Part shown: positions 42,675-51,529 of the stretch, in pieces
How positions within the stretch are numbered: the first letter of the stretch is position 1
Layout of the letters: each line of letters starts with the position of its first letter
Position numbers and translations under genes: made by a program
Source of the DNA: BOG-908 sp965198855
Lineage (GTDB): Bacteria; Pseudomonadota; Alphaproteobacteria; Acetobacterales; Acetobacteraceae
Reading direction: 5' to 3'
Assembly: GCA_965198855.1 (NCBI GenBank)
Contig: CBDAPZ010000002.1
Coordinates: forward strand, 62,001-126,000
DNA length: 64,000 bases
The notes under the pieces: model-generated
Seen by the model: only the letters and a program-made list of their open reading frames with translations
Databases searched by the model: none
Told to the model about the DNA's origin: nothing

Positions 42675-43273
42675 GAGGCTTGCCCCGCCACCTGCCGTAC
42701 GGCGGCGACGATGTTGGGGTAGGCGCCGCAGCGGCAGAGATTGCCGCTCATCCACTCGCGGATCTCGTCGTCCGAAGCCGCGTGGCCTTCGGCGATGCAC
42801 GCCGTCCCGCTCATGATCTGACCGGGCGTGCAGTAGCCGCACTGAAAGCCGTCATGCTCGATGAAGGCGGCCTGCAACGGGTGCAGCTCGCCGCCTTGCG
42901 CGAGGCCCTCGATCGTGGTGATCGCCACTCCCTGTGCCATCACCGCCAAGACCAGGCAGGCGGTGACGCGCCGCCCGTTCATGTGTACCGTGCAGGCGCC
43001 GCAGTGGCCCAGGCCGCAGCCCTTCTTCGTGCCGGTCAGCTGAAGGTGGTCGCGCAACGCCTCCAGCAGCGTGGTGTGTGCGTCCAAATCCGGAATACGG
43101 TACTCGCGCCCGTTGACGCTTAGCGTCAAGTCGGCGACGCGGCGGCCGGAAGTCTCCGCCGATGCCTGCTGGGCCAAGATGACGTCGCCGGCCATTGCCG
43201 CTCCTCCCACGATTAACGACGAGATTACGACCTCGCGCCTAGTCAGATCCGGTCCGCTCACAGGGACGACCAC
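42671..43273 (-). CDS. paoA: Periplasmic aldehyde oxidoreductase, 2Fe-2S subunit with Tat signal (PaoA-like)
   Basis: A 200-residue protein with a twin-arginine leader (LTRREVVISSLIVGGAAMAG) and two [2Fe-2S] clusters. The plant-ferredoxin-type cluster is GCGLGHCGACTVHMNGRRV. The C-terminal helical one is QCGYCTPGQ with GNLCRCGAYPN. The leader would carry the folded three-subunit enzyme to the periplasm. The start is GTG 43273, or GTG 43261. The gene lies 16 bases after the hydrolase gene and overlaps paoB by 4. Confidence 0.93.
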   Translation of the reverse strand: MVVPVSGPDLTRREVVISSLIVGGAAMAGDVILAQQASAETSGRRVADLTLSVNGREYRIPDLDAHTTLLEALRDHLQLTGTKKGCGLGHCGACTVHMNGRRVTACLVLAVMAQGVAITTIEGLAQGGELHPLQAAFIEHDGFQCGYCTPGQIMSGTACIAEGHAASDDEIREWMSGNLCRCGAYPNIVAAVRQVAGQAS

Positions 43274-43289
43274 TTCTGCTCGGTCCGCC

Positions 43290-44300
43290 TCAAGCGCCGT
43301 CCTCCAGTCGTGCGATCCAAGCCAGGATCGGCGCCAGCGCCGCGTCCGAATTCTTCTCGTAAATCAGGCCGTGGCCGTTGCCGGTCACGCCATGGTCGGT
43401 GAGTCGGATCAGCTCCGCCGCCGCGCCTGCGGCCTTCAGCCTGTCGACGATTGGCTGACTTGCGGGCGCGAAGGACGAGGTCTCCCCAATAACGGCGGCG
43501 ACGGGCAGGCCAGCCAGCGCGGGCAGGGTCAGGGCGCCGGGCGGGGCGACCTCCACATCTTCGGGCAAGCGGGGCGTGGGCTCATAGCCGAGCGGTGACG
43601 CCGTCAGACCCCATGCGAGCTTGCCGATGTTGGGTATGTCGGCGAACGGCGGCCCCATCGGCTCGACAGCAACGATGGCCTTGACCAGCCCCGGCCGGCG
43701 GTCCGCGACGAGCCAGCCGACAGGCCCCGACGCCGAGTGCGTCAGGAGGATCGCCGGGCCGATCCGGTCCAGCAGCTTGGCGAGGCGATCGGCTTCCATA
43801 TCCTCCGAGAAGGCGAGGTCGGCAGGCAGCGGACCGTAACCGGCGATGAACGCATCCATGGCCTCCTCGTCTGACGCCTCGAACGGCCACTGCGTGTGCC
43901 GGCCCTCCAGGTCTTCCGGGAAGTAGATCTTCCGTCCGCCCTCGTATGAGAAGGGCGGCCCCATCTCGCCCATGGTCTTCGGATGGAAGGGCGACCGGCC
44001 TTGGCCAGGCCGATCAACCAGAACGACGGCATACCCTGCTTCAACGAGCCGCTGAGCCCACCCCGGGCGACCGTCCGGCGTGTCCCGCCACTCGGTGCCC
44101 TGGTATCCTCCGCCGTGGACGAGCACAATCGGCCACGGATGCGTCACCTCTTCAGGCGCCTCCCACTCCGCGAAGAGCGGCCCGCGCTGGTAGGTTTGCC
44201 CGTCGATTTCGACCCGCTCGCCCGGTATCCAAAAAGACCCGCGACGCGCCAGCCTGGGTTGAACGTGCTTCCAGAATCGGCGGTAGGTATCCGAGTTCAT
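43290..44300 (-). CDS. Alpha/beta hydrolase, first gene of the aldehyde-oxidoreductase operon
   Basis: A 336-residue alpha/beta hydrolase. Landmarks: IVLVHGGGYQGTEWRDTPDG (oxyanion region), VVLVDRPGQGRSPF, nucleophile Ser in LLTHSASGPVGWLVAD, and catalytic His in DHGVTGNGHGLIYEKNSDAA. ATG 44300 is preceded by GGAGTTTGG. It is closely related over its whole length to the frameshifted gene at 30573-31611, and both head small catabolic operons. It probably cleaves an ester or lactone whose alcohol or aldehyde part is then oxidised by the PaoABC-like enzyme; this is inference from context. Confidence 0.9.
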   Translation of the reverse strand: MNSDTYRRFWKHVQPRLARRGSFWIPGERVEIDGQTYQRGPLFAEWEAPEEVTHPWPIVLVHGGGYQGTEWRDTPDGRPGWAQRLVEAGYAVVLVDRPGQGRSPFHPKTMGEMGPPFSYEGGRKIYFPEDLEGRHTQWPFEASDEEAMDAFIAGYGPLPADLAFSEDMEADRLAKLLDRIGPAILLTHSASGPVGWLVADRRPGLVKAIVAVEPMGPPFADIPNIGKLAWGLTASPLGYEPTPRLPEDVEVAPPGALTLPALAGLPVAAVIGETSSFAPASQPIVDRLKAAGAAAELIRLTDHGVTGNGHGLIYEKNSDAALAPILAWIARLEDGA

Positions 44301-44402
44301 TCCAAACTCCCCAACTGGCAGGAAATACAAGCATCCGTAAGCGTGGTTCTCCGCTTGGCAAGAATTCGGACAAAGTCCGCATCATTGCGGAGTGGCGTCG
44401 CC

Positions 44403-45314
44403 TTAAACATTGGATCGACCGCTCAGTCGGAGGTCACGTGGTCTAATGCTGAAGCGGTTCGTGAATTGCGTGGCAAAGTGGTTTGGTCGTCTAAACCCAG
44501 ACTTCCGAGCAACCTCACCGATGGAGAGATTAGTTGTCAGCAGCAACCGCTTGGCTGCATCCAGCCGCGTGTCGAGCAAGTGACGGTAAGGCGTCGTGCC
44601 CGTGGTCTGCTGAAAAAGACGCGCGAAATGGAATTTACTCACACCTGACTCATTAGCGAGCTTATCGATTGTCACCGGTTCGGCATAGTTATGACTTATG
44701 AGCTCAAGCGCCCTGCCTATTCTCTTGTCTATTGCCGCGCTTTGCCGTAGCTCGCGAACTTCAGATGAATTCTTGCAACCAAAGGTCAGAAGATGCCTGA
44801 CCAGCCAGCAGACGGCACTATCAGCGTAAAGGGTTGAGGCACCTTCTCGAAGGCCATCGAGAAGAGCCAAGGCGACATACCGAATGGGAGCATCAACGTA
44901 ACCGTGCGCAACTAAAGGCGTTGGCGGCGCCGACCCGGTTCGACAGAGTTGGTCGGCTGCCTCGTCGAAGAAAGCCTGGGGAATGTAGATGTTGATCTTG
45001 CAGGCCGGCCCAGCCTCCCGATTTACCCGCCTTCGCAAGCGGTCGGTTGCTCCTCCTGGTGTGAGACCCACTGCGCCGGGCCTGTAAGTGGCGCGTCGCC
45101 AAGTACCGCTTGATAGAACCTCGAGTTCCTGTTCCCCGCGAGTCATCACTACAATAGTTTGATCAGGCGTCGGCCGTGTATCGAATGTATCCTCATGTTC
45201 TAGGATCTTCTGATGCTCAACGAGCGCCGACTGCCAGTCGAGCCCGCGGCTGCTCTCGATCGAGCGCACGCGCAGAGCGTCCGCGCACTTCAGGCTTGCC
45301 GGGTCAACGATCAT
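44403..45314 (-). CDS. AraC-family transcriptional regulator
   Basis: A 303-residue regulator with a C-terminal AraC double HTH (about 195-298): ITIDKLANESGVSKFHFARL-like first helix set, then IGEVARKSGFRRPNHFATQF. The GC content is lower than in the adjacent operon. It sits about 100 bases upstream of, and in the same direction as, the hydrolase-paoABC operon, making it the likely activator of that operon. Confidence 0.9.
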   Translation of the reverse strand: MIVDPASLKCADALRVRSIESSRGLDWQSALVEHQKILEHEDTFDTRPTPDQTIVVMTRGEQELEVLSSGTWRRATYRPGAVGLTPGGATDRLRRRVNREAGPACKINIYIPQAFFDEAADQLCRTGSAPPTPLVAHGYVDAPIRYVALALLDGLREGASTLYADSAVCWLVRHLLTFGCKNSSEVRELRQSAAIDKRIGRALELISHNYAEPVTIDKLANESGVSKFHFARLFQQTTGTTPYRHLLDTRLDAAKRLLLTTNLSIGEVARKSGFRRPNHFATQFTNRFSIRPRDLRLSGRSNV

Positions 45315-45427
45315 CGTTTTGCCTCAAACATCAGACCAGAATTTTGACTCCGGAAGACGCCGCCTTCGACTAGCTTCTTGCCTGGCAGGCGGTCGGGGAG
45401 GAGACGCAGTCGTTCCGGTATCGAGGT

Positions 45428-46372
45428 TCAGTGGCAAACTAAATTCGTCAGTCGTCCGAAAAGCGCCCCTGCACCGTTGTTGATCTCCGACAGACTTTCC
45501 GCGGACAAGCCTTCAGCGTCGTCGAGCCTTCGAGTAAAGGTCTTGGACACAGCGGTAGATGCGTACGGAAAGTCCGTGCCGTAGAGGATGTGGCCGGGTT
45601 TCGAGAACGCCAGCAGGCTCGGCAGACCGCTGGGCGCAACAAGTGCGGTGTCAAAGTAGAACCGCTGCATTTCCGCCGTCAGCGATTCGGCCGAACGATC
45701 GGGGTGCAGCGAGGCGGTCAGTTCCGCGAAGCGGCTGGCGGCATACGGCAGGAAGCCGCCGCCATGCGAGAGGATGATCTTGATGTTGTCGAAGCGGGTC
45801 ATATGACCCGCAACGACGAGCTGCAGCGCAGCCCGCGTCGTATCGGCCGGGTAGTCTTCGATCGGTCCGGGTATACCGGCCAACACTGCGGCTTCAGGTG
45901 TGGTCGGGTGCACGAACACGACCGCAGACCGGCGGTCCAGTTCCTCCCAGATCGGCAGAAAGCGGTCATCGCCGAGGTAGACGTGGTCGAAGTTGCTATG
46001 CAAGCAGATGCCGTCGACGCCGAGTTCGTCATAGCTGCGGCGTATTTCCGCCAGACCGGCGTCGACATCGGGCAAGGCCAGGGTTGCGAGATAGCCGAAC
46101 CGGTCGGGATGGCGGCTCACGAGTTCGGCACCGTAGTCATTGACCCGGCGAGCGATGTCGATCCGGTCGGCGCCCTTCCAACCCTCGATCCCTGGCGCGG
46201 TGAGCGAGAGCATGCTGACCGCAATCTCCTCCTGATCCATGAAGCCGAGGAGCTGCTCCGGCGACCACTCTGGCGCGCTCCAGCCGGAGGGGTCGCCGCC
46301 ATGTTCGGGCAGGTCGCTCGCCCAGAATGGCGGCACCAGATGGGTGTGGACATCGATACGGTTGGCGCTCAT
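45428..46372 (-). CDS. Amidohydrolase-2 (ACMSD-type) family decarboxylase/hydrolase
   Basis: A 314-residue metal-dependent TIM-barrel enzyme of the amidohydrolase-related family. That family includes 2-amino-3-carboxymuconate-6-semialdehyde and gamma-resorcylate decarboxylases. Metal ligands are visible: IDVHTHLVPPFW (HxH), FVHPTTPEA, KIILSHGGGFLPYAASRF and the Asp in ILYGTDFPYAS. This suggests non-oxidative decarboxylation or hydrolysis of an aromatic or unsaturated acid. It is followed by the AraC gene and the aldehyde-oxidoreductase operon in the same direction. Confidence 0.9.
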   Translation of the reverse strand: MSANRIDVHTHLVPPFWASDLPEHGGDPSGWSAPEWSPEQLLGFMDQEEIAVSMLSLTAPGIEGWKGADRIDIARRVNDYGAELVSRHPDRFGYLATLALPDVDAGLAEIRRSYDELGVDGICLHSNFDHVYLGDDRFLPIWEELDRRSAVVFVHPTTPEAAVLAGIPGPIEDYPADTTRAALQLVVAGHMTRFDNIKIILSHGGGFLPYAASRFAELTASLHPDRSAESLTAEMQRFYFDTALVAPSGLPSLLAFSKPGHILYGTDFPYASTAVSKTFTRRLDDAEGLSAESLSEINNGAGALFGRLTNLVCH

Positions 46373-46591
46373 TGCAGGCCTCCTTGTAGCGCTTCAACAG
46401 GACCGCGATTCAAGCCAAGCAGATCACCAATGATCTGTCGGCCCGAAACGCGACGAACAGACACAACTGACATCTGAGCCGATCGTTCCCGAATTCCAAG
46501 TAGAAAGTTTAGGAGCATTGCGCAAGAGGCGATTTGATTAGGCTCGGACCCTCCTCCGAGCCTGAAGCTTTGCATCGCGTAGGCCTCCAAT

Positions 46592-46744
46592 TCAGACGTC
46601 ACGTCTAAACCGCGTGCGCATGCCCATGCGGTTTAGCGAGGTGGCAATGTCCTCATCGGACCAAGGGGTTTGGGTGGACTGGCGAATGTAGGCCACCGCC
46701 TTGCGCCGCAGCACCGCTGCAGGAAGGATATCACCCCCGCTCAT
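46592..46744 (-). pseudogene. Serine-recombinase relic with internal deletion
   Basis: The 50-residue frame joins MSGGDILPAAVLRRKAVAYI-RQST, the start of a large serine recombinase (resolvase Ser lies in RQST), directly to TPWSDEDIATSLNRMGMRT. The latter resembles a segment far downstream in the same proteins. The catalytic core between them is missing, and a few random codons precede the stop. It is a non-functional scar of a recombinase gene. Confidence 0.55.
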
Positions 46745-46865
46745 GAGCGGCCTCCGGCCTCTCCGGGTTTGCCGCCTCGACTAGGAGCGCCGCGACGAGT
46801 GCGACAGCCGCGGGCCGCTCGTCCGGGTTCAGCTGCCCGGGTATAATTCGTAATCTTCGCGTCAT
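46731..46865 (-). CDS. Small protein that typically precedes the recombinase
   Basis: A 44-residue frame, MTRRLRIIPGQLNPDERPAA and VALVAALLVEAANPERPEA, overlaps the recombinase relic start by 14 bases. To my knowledge such a short Arg- then Ala-rich gene commonly precedes this type of serine recombinase. Its function is unknown, and with the recombinase broken it is probably a relic. Confidence 0.45.
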   Translation of the reverse strand: MTRRLRIIPGQLNPDERPAAVALVAALLVEAANPERPEAAHERG

Positions 46866-47146
46866 GTCACCACGAGAGAGTGGCAGCTTCTCCGCCGAAC
46901 CGTTCGGTCGCTTAGCGGGGTAAGACATTTGCCGCAGGACTGATCTTAAAGTTCTTAGTTCCAGGAACCTTGTTACGCCAGCGGGCTTGGGCGCTAAAGC
47001 GCGCCCCGCGATGTCCATTGCTGCTTGGATAGGCGAAGTCGCGGGCATACTATGACAATGACATTCCGTTGAAGCTGAAACCGAACCGCGCCCGGAGATT
47101 TGCATTACGACAACTTGGAATCCCCGTCGCCAAGAGGACGCGACCG

Positions 47147-48022
47147 ATGACCGACCAAGCTACAAGCGAACTACCGAGGCACATCATTACTGGACGCGAG
47201 TTGTCCCGGCTAACCTCCCACACCGAAGCCGCGCAAGTCGAGCTCGTGCGCCGTCAACCAGATGGTCCGGTTCGGTGGAAGTTCCGGCAGTCGAGACCGG
47301 TCCTGATTTGGAGCCGGTGCGCGATGGAACGCCAGTCCCTAGAAGCCGACGGCGTGTCACCGATCAAGAGAGCAAGAACGCTCGGATCGCGCCTTTACGT
47401 GGTCCCGGCAAATGCGACATTTGATGGTGAAATCGAGGTCCAAGGAGACTTCGAGTACACAATGGTTTTCATAAACCACTCTTCTCTCGGCCCAATGAGA
47501 TGGGATTGCCTCGACCGCTTTTTTGAGGGCAACGTATCTCCCGAAATTACGCGGTGCCTCGCTGGAGTTACGGGCGAGGCTGCGGCTCCGGACAATTTGT
47601 TCGACTTGCTGGCCGAGAGTTGGCTAGTGCAGACCCTTGCCTTCCTCACTAGGATGACAACGAACGGTAAACCTGCCGATAGATATCGCGGGGGTTTGAC
47701 TGCTGCGGACCGTCGTAGGGTCGAAGACTATATACAGGCGCATCTGGTGGACACGATTAAGCTATCAGATCTCGCTAGGCAGGTAGACCTCGGCGAACGA
47801 CACTTCTCCCGCGTATTTTCGCAAGTATTCAGTGAAACACCGGTATCCTATGTCATGAGGCTGCGTATCGAAAAAGCCAAACACCTTCTCGCAGCAACTA
47901 AGTTATCCATGACAGATATCGCATTGGAGTGCGGATTCAGTCACGCACAGCATTTTTCGACCAGATTTCATGAGGCCGTTGGCACGAGCCCGTCGCGGTT
48001 CCGGAGAATAGTCTTGTCTTAG
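47147..48022 (+). CDS. AraC-family transcriptional regulator
   Basis: A 291-residue AraC-type regulator. The C-terminal DNA-binding domain (about 185-288) shows IKLSDLARQVDLGERHFSRV and MTDIALECGFSHAQHFSTRF with the closing GTSPSRFRRIVLS. ATG 47147 follows an AGAGGA site. It is divergent from the recombinase relic and upstream of the SnoaL-like gene at 48150, which may be its target. GC content is below the local average. Confidence 0.9.
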   Translation: MTDQATSELPRHIITGRELSRLTSHTEAAQVELVRRQPDGPVRWKFRQSRPVLIWSRCAMERQSLEADGVSPIKRARTLGSRLYVVPANATFDGEIEVQGDFEYTMVFINHSSLGPMRWDCLDRFFEGNVSPEITRCLAGVTGEAAAPDNLFDLLAESWLVQTLAFLTRMTTNGKPADRYRGGLTAADRRRVEDYIQAHLVDTIKLSDLARQVDLGERHFSRVFSQVFSETPVSYVMRLRIEKAKHLLAATKLSMTDIALECGFSHAQHFSTRFHEAVGTSPSRFRRIVLS

Positions 48023-48149
48023 GGTGCGCCGGTCGCGGCCGTTTCCTATGAAGGAATTTGGCCGGATCATGTAATACGTGTCTCCCACGTGTAAGCGGCA
48101 CACAGCGTCGACGTTCATCATCCCACTGAAAACGACCAAAGAGCGCCCG

Positions 48150-48551
48150 ATGGCACAAGTGCTCGTCCTGATGGACGACCTCCCTTTATGGATAACGCAG
48201 TATCTGAATGAAATCGAAACTCAGAGATTTGGCCCAGGCTTCGCGCATTTGGAGTCCACAGCAGAACTGCTATTTGGTACACAGCTTGTCCAAGGTCGCG
48301 AGGAAATAAAGCAGTTCTTCGACAGAGTTTGTAGCCCGCTTGTAGTTAAGCACGAGATTGCTGAGTATTGGGAAGGATTGCCGGTGATAATGCTTCGTGG
48401 GCGCCTCACCCTAGCGAAGCATCAAAGCCCATCTGAAACGATATCACCGCCGATGGTTCAATTTCTGACAATGTCACCTTCCATAACAATTCAAAAAATC
48501 GCGATGATAATTGGGCCAACGCGGGCACTCGTCGACCCCGGCATAAGCTAA
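48150..48551 (+). CDS. Small NTF2/SnoaL-like protein
   Basis: A 133-residue protein starting at ATG 48150. The order WITQYLNEIETQRFGPGFAH, STAELLFGTQLVQGREEIKQ and FFDRVCSPLVVKHEIAEYWE is the normal opening of an NTF2-fold SnoaL-like domain (helix, small-residue turn, GREEI, FF). The C-terminal strands are less clear. The role is unknown. It lies after an AraC gene and before efflux operon 2 and has lower GC than that operon. Confidence 0.65.
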   Translation: MAQVLVLMDDLPLWITQYLNEIETQRFGPGFAHLESTAELLFGTQLVQGREEIKQFFDRVCSPLVVKHEIAEYWEGLPVIMLRGRLTLAKHQSPSETISPPMVQFLTMSPSITIQKIAMIIGPTRALVDPGIS

Positions 48552-48740
48552 GGCCAATTGCTTGCGAGAGGTCGTTCTAATGAACGCTGGATGACATACC
48601 CTGGTGGTAGCTGCGCCGAAAGGGCGTGTCGAGGCACTGCATGGCCGAAACTAGCAAACGAAGTCTATTTGGTGGAAGAGAAAAGCGGGAGTTGCCCCCA
48701 TAGGACGTCATCGGTAATCGCAAAGTGACATGGAGTTGCG

Positions 48741-49973
48741 ATGGACGGTGTATCTGACCTCGCAAGGCACTTGGAACTCGGCGAGAACCCCACCAGCTCC
48801 GCGTATCGATCGCGGGCGGACAAGGATGCTGGTTCCGACAAGAAGTCGGACCAGGGGCAGGAACGCAGGGAGTCCAACGACCAAGACGACGGATCTGACA
48901 ACGCCAAGGACGGTGACGGCAAAGACGGGCAGACGAAAAAGAAGAGCCGCCTGCCGATCATCTTTCTTGTCGTCTTCATCGTCCTGGCCGTCATCGGCGG
49001 CGTTGTCTACTGGCTGATGACGCGCAACTTCGAGTCGACGGACGACGCCTACACCGAGGGCAATGCGGTAAGCATCGCGCCCAAGGTGTCCGGCTACGTC
49101 GTGGAGCGGCTTGTCGACGACAACAGTCTCGTGCGCCAAGGCGAGCTGATGCTTCAAATTGATCCGCGCGACTACATCACGGCACGCGACCAGGCGCGAG
49201 CCAATCTCGAGTTGGCGCAGGCGCAGTTGCGCAGTGCGGAGATCGACCTGGAGATCTCACGTGTTCGATATCCGAGCGACCGGCAACAATCGCAGGCACA
49301 GTTGGCGCAGGCACGTGCGAATCAGGCCGACGCCCGGCGGGAATACGACCGGCAGCACAGGGTAGACCAGCGTGCGACCACGCAGACGGCGGTGGATCAG
49401 GCGACCACGCAGTTCGAATCCACCACGGCAACCGTCCAGCAGATGCAGGCGCAATTACAGGTCGCCTCGCTGGTTCCTCAAAACATAGCTAACGTGGGCA
49501 GCACGCTGAAGCAGCGGCAGGCGCAGGTGGCGCAGGCGCAGGCCAACTTGGCGCAGGCTGAGCTCAACCTGTCGTACACCGAGATACGCGCTCCGCTCGA
49601 AGGCACGATCACCCGACGCAACGTGGAAGTCGGAACCTACGCGCAGGCTGGGCAGCAGGTGTTCTACCTGGTGCCGCCGCAGGTTTGGGTCGTGGCCAAC
49701 TTCAAGGAAACCCAGCTCAACCGCATGCGGCCCGGTCAGCATGTCACCATCAGCGTGGACGCCTATCCCCGGCTGAAGCTGCGCGGACATGTCGACAGCA
49801 TCCAACAGGGCAGCGGCGCTCGCTTCACGACGTTTCCGTCCGAGAACGCGACGGGGAACTACGTCAAGATCGTTCGCCGGGTGCCCGTGAAGATCATTAT
49901 CGATGACGGTCTCGATCCTAACATGGGTTTGCCGCTCGGCCTTTCAGTGGAACCCACGGTGGACTTGAAATGA
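48741..49973 (+). CDS. emrA: HlyD-family periplasmic adaptor subunit, EmrA type (operon 2)
   Basis: A 410-residue membrane-fusion protein, paralogue of 4970-6205. It has a charged N-terminus, a membrane anchor (about 75-95, LPIIFLVVFIVLAVIGGVVY), a lipoyl half-motif after ESTDDAYTEGN, a long Gln/Ala coiled coil and the C-terminal KIIIDDGLDPNMGLPLGLSV. GGAG lies 5 bases before ATG 48741. The linker between start and membrane anchor differs strongly from operon 1, while the periplasmic part is well conserved. First gene of operon 2. Confidence 0.94.
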   Translation: MDGVSDLARHLELGENPTSSAYRSRADKDAGSDKKSDQGQERRESNDQDDGSDNAKDGDGKDGQTKKKSRLPIIFLVVFIVLAVIGGVVYWLMTRNFESTDDAYTEGNAVSIAPKVSGYVVERLVDDNSLVRQGELMLQIDPRDYITARDQARANLELAQAQLRSAEIDLEISRVRYPSDRQQSQAQLAQARANQADARREYDRQHRVDQRATTQTAVDQATTQFESTTATVQQMQAQLQVASLVPQNIANVGSTLKQRQAQVAQAQANLAQAELNLSYTEIRAPLEGTITRRNVEVGTYAQAGQQVFYLVPPQVWVVANFKETQLNRMRPGQHVTISVDAYPRLKLRGHVDSIQQGSGARFTTFPSENATGNYVKIVRRVPVKIIIDDGLDPNMGLPLGLSVEPTVDLK

Positions 49974-51529
49974 GTGGCGGCGGCAAGTCCAATCCGTACC
50001 TCATAGCCGTCGTAGTCACGCTCGCCGCGTTCATGGAGGTCGTGGACACGACGATCGTCAACGTGTCCCTGCCGTATATCGCAGGCGATCTCGGCGTCAG
50101 CACGGACAATGCCGCATGGTCGCTCACCACCTATCTCGTGGCCAACGGCGTGACACTCGTCATCTCTGCCTCGCTCGGCCGACATCTCGGGCGAAAACGC
50201 TATTTCCTGATCTCGATTGCGGGGTTCACCGTATGCTCGCTGGCCTGCGGGCTCTCGACGAATTTCGGCGAGCTGCTGCTGTTCCGGGGATTGCAAGGAC
50301 TGTTCGGCGGCGGGTTGCAGCCGATGCAGCAGGACATCGTGCTCGATACCTTCCCGCCGGAGCAGCGCCAGCAGGCGCTCTCCATCACGGCCGTGGCGAC
50401 CATCATCGCTCCCGTCATCGGTCCCGTGATCGGCGGTTATCTCACCTTCAACTACTCATGGCACTGGATATTCCTCATCAATCTGCCGGTCGGCATACTG
50501 ACGGTCTTCGGTGTGATGGCGCTGATAGAAGACTCACCGGAAATGGAGGAGGAGCGGCGCAACGCACGGCCTTTCGATTGGACCGGCACGTTCCTGATCG
50601 CGCTGGCATTGGGGTGCATGGAACTCGGAGCGGACCGCGGAGAGGATTACGACTGGCTCTCGTCGAGTTTCATCCAAGTTATGTTCAGCTTGTCGATCTT
50701 CGGGTATCTGGCCGGGATCGTCTATCTGACCAGGGTGAGAGATCCGGTCGTCAGCCTTGCGGTGTTCAAGGACCGCAATTTCTCGCTGTCCTGGTTCTCC
50801 ATGGCGATGATGGGCTTTGCGCTCTACGCGAGCGCCATCATCATGCCGTTATTTTCACAGAACGACCTCGGGTACAACTCGGTGATGGCAGGTTGGGTGT
50901 TGGCGCCAGGCGCGGTGGTTTTGTGCATCCTGATTCCGATCGTCAGCAAGGTGCTCGACGTGGTGCCGGTGAAATGGGTGATCGCCGCGGGCGGGCTGGC
51001 CTTGGCGGGTTCGCTCTATTATTCGATGAACCTGGTGCCGGATCTCGACTTCTATCATGTGGCACTCTACCGTTCGGCGCAATCAGCAGCCCTGTCACTG
51101 CTCTTCGTGCCGCTGAGCGCCAGCGCATACTCGACGATCAAGCCGGAGCTGAAGGCAGACGCCGCGAGCCTGTTTACGATGGCGCGAAACGTCTTCGGTG
51201 GCGTTGGCATCTCCGTGGGGACGGCCCTGGTCAACGACCATTTGCAGATCAGGCAGGCGCACCTCGTCAAATACCTTGATCCGACCAATCAGCCGTATAA
51301 CGATTTCCTCCAGCAGGTGCAGCAAGCCTCGATCGCCTATGGCAGCGCCATGGAGCAGGCGGTGCGCAGTGCCCCGGGCGTGGCGTTTCAGACGCTGGAG
51401 GCGCAAGTCTCCACCCTGGCGTACACCGATGTGTTTTTCATCATCGCCCTGTTGTCGCTCAGCATCACAGTCGCTGCTCTGTTCATGTCGAATGTCACGC
51501 CGGGCGCGGGTGCGGGAGGCGGAGGATGA
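49970..51529 (+). CDS. emrB: MFS drug:H+ antiporter, DHA2/EmrB family (operon 2)
   Basis: A 519-residue, 14-segment antiporter of the same length as the operon 1 protein and very similar in sequence (AAFMEVVDTTIVNVSLPYIA, SLGRHLGRKRYFLISIAGFT, PVIGPVIGGYLTFNYSWHWI). Differences cluster in the central loop (EMEEERRNARPFDWTGTFLI) and some helices. It overlaps emrA and nodT by 4 bases each. Substrate differences from operon 1 cannot be predicted. Confidence 0.95.
   Translation: MSGGGKSNPYLIAVVVTLAAFMEVVDTTIVNVSLPYIAGDLGVSTDNAAWSLTTYLVANGVTLVISASLGRHLGRKRYFLISIAGFTVCSLACGLSTNFGELLLFRGLQGLFGGGLQPMQQDIVLDTFPPEQRQQALSITAVATIIAPVIGPVIGGYLTFNYSWHWIFLINLPVGILTVFGVMALIEDSPEMEEERRNARPFDWTGTFLIALALGCMELGADRGEDYDWLSSSFIQVMFSLSIFGYLAGIVYLTRVRDPVVSLAVFKDRNFSLSWFSMAMMGFALYASAIIMPLFSQNDLGYNSVMAGWVLAPGAVVLCILIPIVSKVLDVVPVKWVIAAGGLALAGSLYYSMNLVPDLDFYHVALYRSAQSAALSLLFVPLSASAYSTIKPELKADAASLFTMARNVFGGVGISVGTALVNDHLQIRQAHLVKYLDPTNQPYNDFLQQVQQASIAYGSAMEQAVRSAPGVAFQTLEAQVSTLAYTDVFFIIALLSLSITVAALFMSNVTPGAGAGGGG

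Noticed and set aside
46369..46602. 77-residue GTG-start frame overlapping the amidohydrolase start by 4 bases
   Set aside because: The overlap looks operon-like, but the start lies in the recombinase scar, the composition is not convincing and no family is recognisable.
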